Source: Candidatus Nanosynbacter sp. HMT-352
Lineage (GTDB): Bacteria > Patescibacteriota > Saccharimonadia > Saccharimonadales > Saccharimonadaceae
NCBI RefSeq assembly: GCF_021222645.1
Contig: NZ_CP089520.1
Coordinates: forward strand, 372,001-436,000
DNA length: 64,000 bases
Direction: 5' to 3'
Position numbers and translations under genes: made by a program. Of the stretch, positions 42,218-50,061 are shown piece by piece. The stretch's first letter is position 1, and the number at the start of each line of letters is the position of its first letter. The notes beneath the pieces were generated by a model. It was not told the origin of the DNA, ran no database searches, and saw only the letters and a list, made by a program, of their open reading frames with translations.

Positions 42218-43153
42218 ATGGCTACGAAGAAAACTTCAAAGAAAGCCCCAGTTAAAGCCGCAGAAAAGAAAACCGCTGCCGCTAAGACTGAAACCAAAAC
42301 GACCGTCAAGCGCGTCGTTACTGAATCTACCGCTAAAAGCAAGCGTGTCAAACTAGATTCTAAATTACCAAATAACTTAATTAACATCGTTATTGCGGAA
42401 GTTATCGGTACATTCATCTTGACGCTTGCTGCACTATTTGCGTCAGACATCTTATCATCAATGTACGTTGGCTTCACACTAATGCTTATCATTACAGCTA
42501 TCGGTGGAATTTCTGGCGCACATGTCAATCCAGCCGTTACGTTCGGCCTTTGGACAATGCGCAAACTAAAAACTGTGCTTGTACCGTTTTACTGGGGTGC
42601 TCAATTCCTCGGTGCAATGGCCGCTATCGTACTTGTCGGTTCACTGACAAACGGCGGATTCGCACTAAGCTTCGACCAATTTACTGCATTCTCTTGGAGT
42701 ATCTTCGCGATGGAATTAGTCGGCACCGCTGTATTTGTATTTGGCGTCGCCGCAGTATTACAGCGCAAAGAAATCAAAGCAGCTGGTCAAGCTTTTGGAA
42801 TTGGCTTGGCATTGATGATTGGTCTTGTCGTATCTGGCTCAATCTCTTCGTACATTAAAAGTACTGCTATTGCAAAAATCCAAAAAGAGCAAAGTACTGC
42901 TCAAACTGAGAAGAACGGCCGCACTTACCCACGCGAAATCTACATCTCAGGCGCAACTTTGAACCCAGCAGTTTCTTTGGCTGTTACAGAGAAAACCGAC
43001 TCTCAACTACGCAGCAATGGAGTATTGCCAGCTGAAGGCGAAAAAAGCTATTCACGCTTTAGCCTGGAAGTAATTGCCGCTACTCTAATCGGTGCAGCGT
43101 TAGGCGGTAACCTATTTCTACTCGTCAACTACCGAAACAAAGACGAAGAATAG
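42218..43153 (+). CDS. Aquaporin/glycerol-facilitator (MIP) family channel with basic N-terminal tail
   Basis: Six membrane helices and two half-helices with NPA boxes: SGAHVNPAVTFG (near residue 105) and SGATLNPAVSLA (near 250), forming a pore for water or small neutral solutes. Two extras are notable: an N-terminal tail of about 45 residues made almost entirely of Lys, Ala and Thr, like a histone H1 tail, and a charged insertion of about 30 residues before the second NPA box. AAGGAGGG precedes the ATG; TATAAT at 42184-42189 gives a leader of about 25 nt. The promoter is divergent from, and overlaps, that of the 42160 gene. Confidence 0.92.
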   Translation: MATKKTSKKAPVKAAEKKTAAAKTETKTTVKRVVTESTAKSKRVKLDSKLPNNLINIVIAEVIGTFILTLAALFASDILSSMYVGFTLMLIITAIGGISGAHVNPAVTFGLWTMRKLKTVLVPFYWGAQFLGAMAAIVLVGSLTNGGFALSFDQFTAFSWSIFAMELVGTAVFVFGVAAVLQRKEIKAAGQAFGIGLALMIGLVVSGSISSYIKSTAIAKIQKEQSTAQTEKNGRTYPREIYISGATLNPAVSLAVTEKTDSQLRSNGVLPAEGEKSYSRFSLEVIAATLIGAALGGNLFLLVNYRNKDEE

Positions 43154-43170
43154 ATTATAACTTCATAATA

Positions 43171-43202
43171 AAATATCCCGCTTAATCGGCGGGGTATTTT
43201 TT
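43171..43202 (+). terminator. Intrinsic terminator of the MIP gene
   Basis: AAATATCCCGC (43171-43181) pairs with GCGGGGTATTT (43189-43199), followed by T residues to 43202. Confidence 0.88.
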
Positions 43203-43205
43203 ATA

Positions 43206-44276
43206 TCAATCTTCCTGAGTCGGCCGATCAATCAGCTCCGGTTGCGCTTGGTTATCGCCACCAGAAATTAGCACGACATCCTTATCGATCTTCCCTAGCT
43301 CCTTGTACGTATTGTTATAATGACCAACGGTCGTACTAAGGCTCTTGCCCATTTTCGTCATCAACTCATCAAACTTTTTAATATGAACGCCCAATTGACC
43401 AACTCGAACCTGAATATCTTTGGCCTGCTCTTCAATCTGCAAACTACGAAGCCCCTGAAGAACGGTCTGTAGGTACGCGAGAAAGCTAGTCGGACTAACA
43501 ATAATCACTCGCTTATCTCGGAACGCATATTCAATCAAATCGCGACTCGAACCGCCCTGACCAACATTATTAATCAGAAGATCGTAATACAAAGATTCGC
43601 TAGGGATAAACATAAAAGCAAAGTCCATGGTGTTTTCGCGCGGACGAATATATTTACTAGTTTCGTCGATTCGCCCCTTAAGGTCAGCCTTCACCTTATT
43701 TAGCCACATTTCACGCTCAGATTTTGTCTCGGCGTTAATCATGCGATTGTAATTTTCCAAAGAAAACTTGCTGTCCACCGGCAATATTTGACCCTTGTCC
43801 AGAAAAATAACCGCGTCAACAATTTCACCGTCCTTGAAACGATATTGCATTTGATATTGCTTGGCGGGCAAAACATTGTCCAGTACACTCTCCAGATAAA
43901 ACTCACCAAAAACCCCGCGTTGCTTTGGATTTTGCAACACGTTTTGCAAGGTTTTCAGATCAGTCGCCACATCAACCACACGCTTATTGGTCTCATCCAA
44001 TTTCGCCAACCGCTGCGTCACGTCAGCTACCAACTTTGCGCTTTCCGACAATTGTTTCTGTACGGAAGTTTGGACTTGCGCATTGCTTCGCTCCAACTTA
44101 TCGCTAACGGATTCATTCAGTTTCGCAATAGTTCGCCCCAATTCCACGACATCGGTTTTAATTAGCTCGACGGATGATTGATTTTTTAGCTCGCTGATTT
44201 TTGATTGCAAGACAAATAAAGTCGCACCCAAACCAATAGTAATAACAATTAAGAGAATAATGATTATGATTTCCAT
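43206..44276 (-). CDS. rmuC: RmuC-family DNA recombination protein
   Basis: RmuC limits recombination at inverted repeats and is a putative nuclease. One N-terminal membrane segment (IIIIILLIVITIGLGATLFVL), a coiled coil (about 30-110), then the conserved core: QRGVFGEFYLESVLDNVLP, VDSKFSLENY (with the acidic D-x-K nuclease-like residues), PRENTMDFAFMFIPSESLYY and SPTSFLAYLQTV. TATAAT lies 17 nt before the ATG. 356 residues. Confidence 0.93.
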   Translation of the reverse strand: MEIIIIILLIVITIGLGATLFVLQSKISELKNQSSVELIKTDVVELGRTIAKLNESVSDKLERSNAQVQTSVQKQLSESAKLVADVTQRLAKLDETNKRVVDVATDLKTLQNVLQNPKQRGVFGEFYLESVLDNVLPAKQYQMQYRFKDGEIVDAVIFLDKGQILPVDSKFSLENYNRMINAETKSEREMWLNKVKADLKGRIDETSKYIRPRENTMDFAFMFIPSESLYYDLLINNVGQGGSSRDLIEYAFRDKRVIIVSPTSFLAYLQTVLQGLRSLQIEEQAKDIQVRVGQLGVHIKKFDELMTKMGKSLSTTVGHYNNTYKELGKIDKDVVLISGGDNQAQPELIDRPTQED

Positions 44277-44294
44277 ACACTTAGTGTACAGTGA

Positions 44295-44789
44295 TTATAG
44301 CGCCAAGACAACTCGTGCTAAGATCGCAAATAAAGTCATAAATAAAATTGCTGCGCCGTTGCCGCGAATTCTATTCAACCAGATTAACGACAAATATACC
44401 AAAACTGTCGCCAAAACCACCCATAGCAATGACAAAATCCAAGATCCGCCAGCCCATAATGTAGCACCCCACAACGACACAGTTGCCGCGATTACTACTA
44501 GCAAAGGTCGCTTGATACCAAATACCGCCAACACCGGCACCAGCATAATTCCCGCCAAAACCAACGCGACGTAAGATGCGATGCTTGTGCTGTTTGCGCA
44601 AATAGAAATATGCTCAGCGTTCGCGCAAAATACAGGAGTGATCATAAATTTATCAAACGCAAGCGCCAGCAACCAGATAGCCACGCCGCTAGCAACTAAA
44701 ATCGCCAAAATCCTCAAGAAAACTCGCCTTGAAAATGGATATGTGTAATCTGATATTTCTTCACGGAAAATAGCTGACAATAATTTCAT
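44295..44789 (-). CDS. Membrane protein of unknown function (164 aa)
   Basis: Four to five hydrophobic helices; not recognised. The N-terminus is short and charged (KLLSAIFREEISDYTYPFSRR), followed by long hydrophobic stretches. The ATG at 44789 is chosen because TTGCAA, a 17-nt spacer and TACAAT precede it with 6 nt to the start (leaderless). A possible disulfide pair (CANAEHISICAN) lies in an outer loop. Confidence 0.65.
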   Translation of the reverse strand: MKLLSAIFREEISDYTYPFSRRVFLRILAILVASGVAIWLLALAFDKFMITPVFCANAEHISICANSTSIASYVALVLAGIMLVPVLAVFGIKRPLLVVIAATVSLWGATLWAGGSWILSLLWVVLATVLVYLSLIWLNRIRGNGAAILFMTLFAILARVVLAL

Positions 44790-44834
44790 ACGTAAATTGT
44801 AACGTAAACTTGTCAATATTGCAAATGTATATGC

Positions 44835-45317
44835 TTAAATATTATGTTTTTTCAAGAGATTCATCGGTTTATACCAAACAATCCCTACGCAGGCAATCAA
44901 TAATCCGCCAACAACGTCAAGTGGTGTATGTACCAGAGCAATAACCCGACCGACACATATTAAGATCGTCATAACCAGACAAATAACAGCTAGCCGCCAG
45001 CTCTTCGCTCCGAAAAATACCGCCAAAGTAATTGCCATTGTAAATAGCGCGTGATCGGACGGAAAACCCGGATTATTAAGGAATGACGCGCCGGCAGATA
45101 CGCCTAAAATCTCGAACGGGCGCATCTGATCTGGTTGATAAATTGACCCGATAATTTTTGCCGCCACGTAAGCAGTCAAACCAGCCATTAGCACCTGGCT
45201 ATAAACTTGATATTTCTCTTTATTTGGAACTAATTTTATCAGCGCGTACGCACCAATTAGCACGACCGGTACCACCAATCCGTCAGCAATTAGCTTTACA
45301 ATCCATTGCAAGTTCAT
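44835..45317 (-). CDS. PAP2-family membrane phosphatase
   Basis: Removes phosphate from lipid phosphates such as undecaprenyl pyrophosphate or phosphatidic acid. The three PAP2 motifs are present: a K/R region with DQMRPFEI, PSDHA with the catalytic His, and GRVIALVHTPLDVVGG with the second His. Five or six membrane helices, 160 residues. The ATG at 45317 follows TATACT by 6 nt (leaderless). Confidence 0.92.
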   Translation of the reverse strand: MNLQWIVKLIADGLVVPVVLIGAYALIKLVPNKEKYQVYSQVLMAGLTAYVAAKIIGSIYQPDQMRPFEILGVSAGASFLNNPGFPSDHALFTMAITLAVFFGAKSWRLAVICLVMTILICVGRVIALVHTPLDVVGGLLIACVGIVWYKPMNLLKKHNI

Positions 45318-45355
45318 ACTACCAGTATATCGCGTCAACGCTGGCCAGTAAACGC

Positions 45356-45384
45356 TTGCGGAAATCATTTTTCTATAGTACAAT
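45356..45384 (+). promoter_or_regulatory. tRNA-Gln promoter
   Basis: TTGCGG (45356-45361), 17-nt spacer, TACAAT (45379-45384), predicted start about 6 nt before the tRNA. Confidence 0.7.
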
Positions 45385-45396
45385 TATGTTTGCCGT

Positions 45397-45471
45397 TGGG
45401 ATGTCGCCAAGTGGTAAGGCAGCGGGTTCTGGTCCCGCCATTCGGGGGTTCGAATCCCTCCATCCCAGCCA
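45397..45471 (+). tRNA. tRNA-Gln (CTG)
   Basis: Full cloverleaf: acceptor TGGGATG/CATCCCA, D arm, anticodon stem GCGGG/CCCGC with loop TTCTGGT (anticodon CTG), T arm with GGTTCGAATCC, discriminator G and encoded CCA. Its charging probably goes through Glu-tRNA(Gln) and the GatCAB enzyme encoded in this window. Confidence 0.97.
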
Positions 45472-45485
45472 AGTTTGAAATTTAG

Positions 45486-45510
45486 CAGCCAATTATTTGG
45501 CTGTTTTTTT
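45486..45510 (+). terminator. Terminator after tRNA-Gln
   Basis: CAGCCAA (45486-45492), loop TTAT, TTGGCTG (45497-45503), then seven T. It overlaps the end of the convergent membrane-protein gene. Confidence 0.9.
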
Positions 45511-45912
45511 CGTCGATAAATTTGCGCAAATCAACAAAATCCACATCATGAATACCAGAAAAATCGCAGCCGCACTATTTACATTCTTTATCGTTGCACC
45601 AAATATCACCGCCGCATACCCATTCACAAACGCCAAAAAACTAATTACTGTCATAATCCCCAAACTCAAAAAACCAGCCATTCTGCTCGTCAGAGTGATT
45701 CTTTTTGACATATTCATATCAATTAAAAACGGCAATGACGTTAGCTCAACAACCACCAATATTATCGCAATCGGAAGACTTAAATATGGCGGAATCCCCG
45801 CAGAAGTAATGACCGCAGAAAACTTCTCAAACGTAAATAATTGACATAATAATGGCACCATTATTAATAGTCCTGTAATCAATTTAACAATTTTATTCAC
45901 TTTTCTAGACAT
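45493..45912 (-). CDS. Membrane protein of unknown function (139 aa)
   Basis: Four hydrophobic helices with a basic N-terminus and a short basic end (NLSTKKTAK). Not recognised; DoxX-like small membrane proteins have similar size and layout. TATACT ends 6 nt before the ATG at 45912, with TTGAGC 18 nt further up (leaderless). Its last codons overlap the tRNA-Gln terminator. Confidence 0.6.
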   Translation of the reverse strand: MSRKVNKIVKLITGLLIMVPLLCQLFTFEKFSAVITSAGIPPYLSLPIAIILVVVELTSLPFLIDMNMSKRITLTSRMAGFLSLGIMTVISFLAFVNGYAAVIFGATIKNVNSAAAIFLVFMMWILLICANLSTKKTAK

Positions 45913-46076
45913 AATTTCAGTATAGCTTGCGCGTCAAAAAAGCTCAAGCTTGTTGTATTTTTTACGAAAGCACTTGCACTTTTTACAAAAACGTCATAAA
46001 GTTAAATCAGCGAACGTTACAAAAATAAACACCACAAAATCGTATCTTTCGCTCTACGACAAATCCACCACAACTT

Positions 46077-46106
46077 AAAATACCCCGTCTCTATGGGGTA
46101 TTTTTA
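46077..46106 (-). terminator. Hairpin at the 3' end of trmD
   Basis: AAATACCCC (46078-46086) pairs with GGGGTATTT (46095-46103); on the minus strand it spans the last codons of trmD and ends in TTTT. Confidence 0.75.
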
Positions 46107-46759
46107 TTGGTCAATATCCGCGATTGTTCAGCGCGCCACTCGGCAATTTTTCCGTGGTGTCCGCTCAATAAAACATCCGGCACACGTAAGCCTTTAAACT
46201 CCTCGGGTCGTGTATATTGTGGAAATTCCAACGTTTCTCCATCTGAAAAACTTTCAATTTCCGCAGATTTTTCACCGCCCAAAACTCCAGGAATCAACCT
46301 AACAATAGAATCAATCATCATCATCGCCGCCAACTCTCCGCCTGTCAGCACAAAATCGCCAATACTCCATTGCTCATCAACTAGTTCTAAAATTCGCTCA
46401 TCAACACCCTCGTATCGCCCACAAATAAATATCACACCCCTGTCATCATCGGCTTCTTGCTGGGCTTTAGCCTGCTTCCAGCGCTGCCCGCGCGGACTCA
46501 TTAATACCACCTTCGCTGTTTCATCTTGAGATTTCGCAAATTCCACCGCTTTCCATAACGGCTCAACCATAAGAAGCATCCCGTCACCACCACCATACGG
46601 CGTATCATCCACCTGACGCCGCGGCCCCAAACCAAACTCCCGCAAATTCACCGTAGTGAGCTCCACGATACCGTCTTTCTGGGCCTTCCACATCATGGAA
46701 TTATTAAAAACCCCCGTCATCATTTCCGGAAAAAGCGTAATAACTTGAAATTTTCTCAT
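46091..46759 (-). CDS. trmD: tRNA (guanine-N1)-methyltransferase
   Basis: Methylates G37 of tRNAs with SAM to prevent frameshifting. FQVITLFPEMM at the start, DDTPYGGGDGMLLMVEPLWKA, VIFICGRYEGVDERI and SIGDFVLTGGELAAM (knot region) match the family. 222 residues. TGGACA, a 17-nt spacer and TACACT on the minus strand precede the ATG by 7 nt (leaderless). This promoter overlaps the cassette D promoter on the other strand. Confidence 0.97.
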   Translation of the reverse strand: MRKFQVITLFPEMMTGVFNNSMMWKAQKDGIVELTTVNLREFGLGPRRQVDDTPYGGGDGMLLMVEPLWKAVEFAKSQDETAKVVLMSPRGQRWKQAKAQQEADDDRGVIFICGRYEGVDERILELVDEQWSIGDFVLTGGELAAMMMIDSIVRLIPGVLGGEKSAEIESFSDGETLEFPQYTRPEEFKGLRVPDVLLSGHHGKIAEWRAEQSRILTNKNTP

Positions 46760-46766
46760 CTGTTAC

Positions 46767-46808
46767 AGTGTACCAAGTGTTGACTTTTTTGTCCAGGTAT
46801 GATATATA
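46767..46808. promoter_or_regulatory. Interlocked divergent promoters of trmD and cassette D
   Basis: Minus strand, trmD: TACACT at 46772-46767 and TGGACA at 46795-46790. Plus strand, cassette D: TTGACT at 46780-46785 and TATATA at 46803-46808, 17-nt spacer. Each -35 box lies inside the other promoter's spacer, so two RNA polymerases cannot bind at once. Confidence 0.75.
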
Positions 46809-46814
46809 TATATC

Positions 46815-46838
46815 AGCTTTTGTTCAACCGAGCAGAAG
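46815..46838 (+). promoter_or_regulatory. Cassette D 5'-terminal RNA hairpin
   Basis: Predicted +1 at A46815 in AGCTTTTGTT. CTTTTGTTC (46817-46825) pairs with GAGCAGAAG (46830-46838) in nine consecutive pairs, two of them G-U, around an AACC loop. The leader is 50 nt and ends with AGGAAGG before the ATG. Confidence 0.7.
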
Positions 46839-46864
46839 TAGCCCTTACATAGGAAGGAATTGTC

Positions 46865-47428
46865 ATGCGTCGGAGCGTAGACAGGTGGAAGAGGTTTCTG
46901 ACAGAGATTGGATTGCCTAGCCCCTCTACAATAGAGACTTACGAGGATTATACCGTCATCACCGTATGGACCGATACCCGGACAGAAATTGATTCTGACC
47001 GGTTATCGAATAACCTCGCTAAGGATATTTTCCCGGGGACTGAAGTGAATCGGATTATTCTTAACCCTCAGGAAGGAGGTACACACCCGATAGACGCAAC
47101 ATTCATCTCAGAACGTGATAGATGCGCCATCCGATTCTTTAGCCCTACACCAGATGACGTGCTCATGTTGAAGGAGAGGTTCCCTCAGATTGATTGGGGA
47201 GTTAAAACTAAAGTCTCTATATTCAGTCTCCTTAGAGAGATTGTCGGTAGTGACTTGGCGAGGAAGTTCCTCCTGTCAGATACCACCGCAGTATGCCTCA
47301 GGCGTATCTGCGAACTCGAGAAGTATGGTGAGTGTCGGAAGTTTCTCCCGCAGCACGTGGAGAACAGCTACCATGAGCCGTGGTGCAATCCGAGCTCCGA
47401 ATGGGAGCTCACCCCGCGCAAGGGCTAA
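46865..47428 (+). CDS. Cassette D protein, unknown function (187 aa)
   Basis: Not recognised. Soluble, with no signal or membrane segment. The first half alternates charged and beta-type stretches (YEDYTVITVWTDTRTE), the middle has FFSPTPDDVLMLKERFPQ, and four cysteines lie in the second half. AGGAAGG lies 8 nt before the ATG. Composition is G+C-richer and the codon choice (CGG, CTC, GAG) differs from neighbours. It is divergent from trmD, convergent with the KH gene, and framed by the 5' hairpin and nested terminator shared by the cassettes. Confidence 0.75.
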   Translation: MRRSVDRWKRFLTEIGLPSPSTIETYEDYTVITVWTDTRTEIDSDRLSNNLAKDIFPGTEVNRIILNPQEGGTHPIDATFISERDRCAIRFFSPTPDDVLMLKERFPQIDWGVKTKVSIFSLLREIVGSDLARKFLLSDTTAVCLRRICELEKYGECRKFLPQHVENSYHEPWCNPSSEWELTPRKG

Positions 47429-47429
47429 C

Positions 47430-47498
47430 GCCCGCCAATGAGAATAGCTCGCCTTGAGACACCAAAGTCTCGGCTTGAGCCTCTTGGCGGGCTATTTT
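47430..47498 (+). terminator. Cassette D nested terminator
   Basis: GCCCGCCAA (47430-47438) pairs with TTGGCGGGC (47484-47492), continued by GAG/CTC, GCTC/GAGC and GAGAC/GTCTC with an ACCAAA loop, then TATTTT. One of the longest stems in the window. Confidence 0.85.
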
Positions 47499-47528
47499 CA
47501 TGTCTTTTTACAGAAATTATTCCCCACC

Positions 47529-47558
47529 AAAAAACCGTCCCAGTAAGGACGGTTTTTT
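47529..47558. terminator. Bidirectional terminator between cassette D and the KH gene
   Basis: AAAACCGTCC (47531-47540), loop CAGTAA, GGACGGTTTT (47547-47556) with A and T runs on both sides, usable by transcripts from either strand. Confidence 0.9.
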
Positions 47559-47641
47559 AGCACAAATAAGGCTCTCAATGGTTTCCCATTGTCTCGCATA
47601 GAGCTGTTCTCGCATAATGTCTGTGCTTGAACTGGTTCTAA

Positions 47642-48031
47642 TTATATATCAAGGTCGTCGAGTTCTGCAAGCTCTTTTCTGGTGTTTTCTGCGTAAGATG
47701 ATCCATTTTCCACAGTTTCATCTGTTGAGTTATCCACAGAAGCATGATCGTTATAGCTATTACTCTCACGCTCACCAGAAAAACCATCATTGTTAACAAT
47801 TTTCAAGTTATATCGAGCGTCATTCTTTGCGCCCAAAGCTCGCAGAAGTGTACGCAAACTCTGTGCCGTACTGCCGCGCTTACCAATAACTCGACCCAAA
47901 TCTGCTGGATTAACTGTCAATGTTAGTAAAACGCCCTTTTCATCAATCGTTCGGTCTACTACGACGTCTTCTGGATGTCCAACCAACGCCTTTACAGTAT
48001 ATTCTACAAACTGCTGATCTATTGTTGACAT
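47642..48031 (-). CDS. KhpA-like KH-domain RNA-binding protein with acidic tail
   Basis: A type II KH domain of about 75 residues: EYTVKALVGHPEDVVVDR, LTLTVNPADLGRVIGKRGST with the GxxG-type loop GKRG, SLRTLLRALGAK. KhpA works with KhpB as an RNA chaperone. The protein extends about 45 residues beyond the usual length as a Ser/Asn/Glu-rich acidic tail. The ATG at 48031 follows GGAGGAGGGG; an upstream reading is less likely. Downstream of rnc on the same strand. Confidence 0.88.
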   Translation of the reverse strand: MSTIDQQFVEYTVKALVGHPEDVVVDRTIDEKGVLLTLTVNPADLGRVIGKRGSTAQSLRTLLRALGAKNDARYNLKIVNNDGFSGERESNSYNDHASVDNSTDETVENGSSYAENTRKELAELDDLDI

Positions 48032-48101
48032 TCTGCCCCTCCTCCTGGAATTAAACTGTATTTTCATTATACACGAGCAGTTTACGCCGTGCAAACTTTA
48101 A

Positions 48102-48818
48102 CTATTTCTCGCCAGATTCTTTATATTTAGCAATTGCAGCACGAGCAGCTTGCTGTTGAGCAACTTGCTTAGATGGACCAATGCCTCGCCCCATCATATT
48201 ATCGCCAACAAAAACCCCAAGAGTAAAGACTTTGTCGTGGTCTGGACCCTCTTCGCTCAGAACTTTATATATTGGCGTTTGATTATCAACTCGTTGAGAA
48301 ATTTCCTGTAAATATGACTTCGGATCGCGCCAACTGCCAGACTCTAAAATTCCGTCCAGCTTAACAATTATATGCTTGTGAATAAAATCGCGAGCATCGT
48401 CAAAGCCGCGCTCCAAATAAATCGCGCCGATTACCGCCTCAAACGCATTAGCTAAAATCTGTAAATGCGCTCGCTCTGAGCCATTCTTCTCACCCTTTGA
48501 CATACGAATCAGCGGACCATAACCCAACTTATCGCCAGCATCGCCAATACTTTCCGTTCGTACCAAAGCTGCCCGCCAAGCAGTCAAAATTCCCTCTGGC
48601 TCAGAAAAATGCGTAAACAAATATTCTGTTACCGCCAATTCCAGAACCGCATCACCTAAGAATTCCAAGCGCTCATTGTGATGATGAACGGATTTTCGAT
48701 GCTCATTCACATAGCTACGGTGAGTCAAAGCTGTAATCAGCAAATCCAAATTCGTAAATTCAAAACCTAATTTTTCGCGCGCAAACTCTTGATACGGAGC
48801 CGTGTTCATTCCACTCAT
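48102..48818 (-). CDS. rnc: Ribonuclease III
   Basis: Cuts double-stranded RNA in rRNA and mRNA processing. The signature NERLEFLGDAVLELAVTEYL carries the catalytic acidic residues, with a second set near AFEAVIGAIYLE; the C-terminal double-stranded RNA-binding domain ends with SKQVAQQQAARAAI. 238 residues. The start abuts the stop of the NUDIX gene, so nusB, NUDIX and rnc are read together. Confidence 0.96.
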   Translation of the reverse strand: MSGMNTAPYQEFAREKLGFEFTNLDLLITALTHRSYVNEHRKSVHHHNERLEFLGDAVLELAVTEYLFTHFSEPEGILTAWRAALVRTESIGDAGDKLGYGPLIRMSKGEKNGSERAHLQILANAFEAVIGAIYLERGFDDARDFIHKHIIVKLDGILESGSWRDPKSYLQEISQRVDNQTPIYKVLSEEGPDHDKVFTLGVFVGDNMMGRGIGPSKQVAQQQAARAAIAKYKESGEK

Positions 48819-49316
48819 CTACAAGTTCTCCTGTCTAATTCGCTTCATCGCCAAAAGAATCAGCTTGCCAATATCTTCATATTCAACTTCATCCAGCGCC
48901 TCATGAAAACTAAACCATTTAAGACCATTCATCCACTCTTCCTTTTGGAGTCTCTCATTAGGATCCAACGCCTTAACTAGATAAACTTGCGTTGTCATCA
49001 ATACCAATTTATCGATTCGACGATAACGAAAATTCACCTTGCCCAGCCAGCCGTGCAGTTCAATTTTCTTCAGCCCAGTTTCCTCACCAATTTCCCTACG
49101 AGCCGTCACCTGAGCCGTTTCGCCCGGCTCAATATGACCTTTCGGAATTGTCCAGCGGTCGCGAGCGTCTTGATATAGCAAAAATTCCGCCTCGCCCTTT
49201 TTATTACGGCGAAAAATCACACCACCAGCAGTTGGCTCACGTACAATTTCCTGAATCAATGGCTTCTTGCTGCCACCAAAATATTTTTTTATCTTATCAA
49301 AGTTGCTTGTTCTCAC
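48819..49316 (-). CDS. NUDIX hydrolase (165 aa)
   Basis: A Nudix domain enzyme; the box is complete (GHIEPGET...RREIGEETGL, residues about 60-82). KGEAEFLLYQDARDRWTIPKG before it is like diadenosine-polyphosphate hydrolases, and YLVKAL and WFSFHEAL follow. The GTG at 49316 is chosen because GGAG lies 8 nt upstream and it gives a normal N-terminus; it overlaps the end of nusB by 20 bp. Confidence 0.88.
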   Translation of the reverse strand: MRTSNFDKIKKYFGGSKKPLIQEIVREPTAGGVIFRRNKKGEAEFLLYQDARDRWTIPKGHIEPGETAQVTARREIGEETGLKKIELHGWLGKVNFRYRRIDKLVLMTTQVYLVKALDPNERLQKEEWMNGLKWFSFHEALDEVEYEDIGKLILLAMKRIRQENL

Positions 49317-49755
49317 TGTCGGACTCCTCCACGAGAGTACGGAGTGCCGTGCCAAGCACGCCATTCACAAACTTACCCGAGTTATCCGAACCGAACGCTT
49401 TCGCTAATTCTACCGCCTCGTTAATCACCACTTTCGGCGGAACGGTATCTGCACAATATAGCAATTCATATAAACCAATTCTAAGTACCGCCCGATCAAT
49501 CCGCGGCAACTGACTAATAGGCCATTCTGGCGCCAATGGCTGCAATTTCTCATCCAATTGACTCTGCGTCGAAAGTACACCGCTGATCAAATTATCGATA
49601 AATTCAATGTCGTCAACCGATGATTTATATTCAGCCAAATTACGCTTCAAAATAGCCTTATAATCAACATCGCTATCACCAACCTCTTTGCGAAATTCAT
49701 GTTCATAAAGTGTTTGCAGTGCGACAATTCGTCCCAAATGACGGTTTGATGCCAT
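49297..49755 (-). CDS. nusB: Transcription antitermination factor NusB
   Basis: An all-helical protein that binds boxA RNA with S10 during rRNA antitermination. RIVALQTLYEHEF near the N-terminus, LISGVLSTQSQLDEKLQPLAP, LPRIDRAVLRIGLYELLY and VVINEAVELAKAFGSDNSGKFVNGVLG are typical. 152 residues. It follows rpmF by 24 bp. Confidence 0.96.
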   Translation of the reverse strand: MASNRHLGRIVALQTLYEHEFRKEVGDSDVDYKAILKRNLAEYKSSVDDIEFIDNLISGVLSTQSQLDEKLQPLAPEWPISQLPRIDRAVLRIGLYELLYCADTVPPKVVINEAVELAKAFGSDNSGKFVNGVLGTALRTLVEESDSENKQL

Positions 49756-49779
49756 TATTAAGCGTCCTGTTCGTAATTA

Positions 49780-49926
49780 TTATTTTGTTGTTTTACCAGT
49801 TTCACGCTTGGTTGTTTTCACCTTAACTGGTGAAGTTGCGTTAACACGACGTGCCAATTTTAATACCAAGTGGCTGCGACGAAGACCAGTTTTACGTGGG
49901 CTACTCTGTTTTTTAGGTTGTGCCAT
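49780..49926 (-). CDS. rpmF: 50S ribosomal protein L32, zinc-free form
   Basis: A 48-residue basic protein starting MAQPKKQSSPRKTGLRRSH, matching the L32 pattern (P-K-x-x-x-S-x-x-R-x-x-x-R-R-S-H). It contains no cysteine at all, so it lacks the CxxC zinc ribbon of many L32 proteins. AGGAGAA lies about 7 nt upstream of the ATG. It is the first gene of the rpmF-nusB-NUDIX-rnc run. Confidence 0.93.
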   Translation of the reverse strand: MAQPKKQSSPRKTGLRRSHLVLKLARRVNATSPVKVKTTKRETGKTTK

Positions 49927-50025
49927 ATTTTATTCTCCTCTTTTAGGTTGTCATAAAACTTACGTACCATTATACCTTTTTTATTAGACAATCTCAAGAG
50001 CTTGTCTGCAAATTAGATAATAATA

Positions 50026-50054
50026 TTGACTTTTTATGTCGTTTATGTTAATAT
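50026..50054 (+). promoter_or_regulatory. Promoter of the 50062 gene
   Basis: TTGACT (50026-50031), 17-nt spacer, TAATAT (50049-50054); the ATG starts 7 nt after the -10, so a leaderless mRNA is predicted. It lacks the AGCTTT start and hairpin of cassettes A-D. Confidence 0.75.
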
Positions 50055-50061
50055 ATAAGAC

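Noticed and set aside
50026..50061. The 50062 gene as a fifth member of the cassette family
   Set aside because: The promoter spacing is the same, but the AGCTTT start, 5' hairpin, leader and nested 3' hairpin are all missing and its codon use matches the neighbours.
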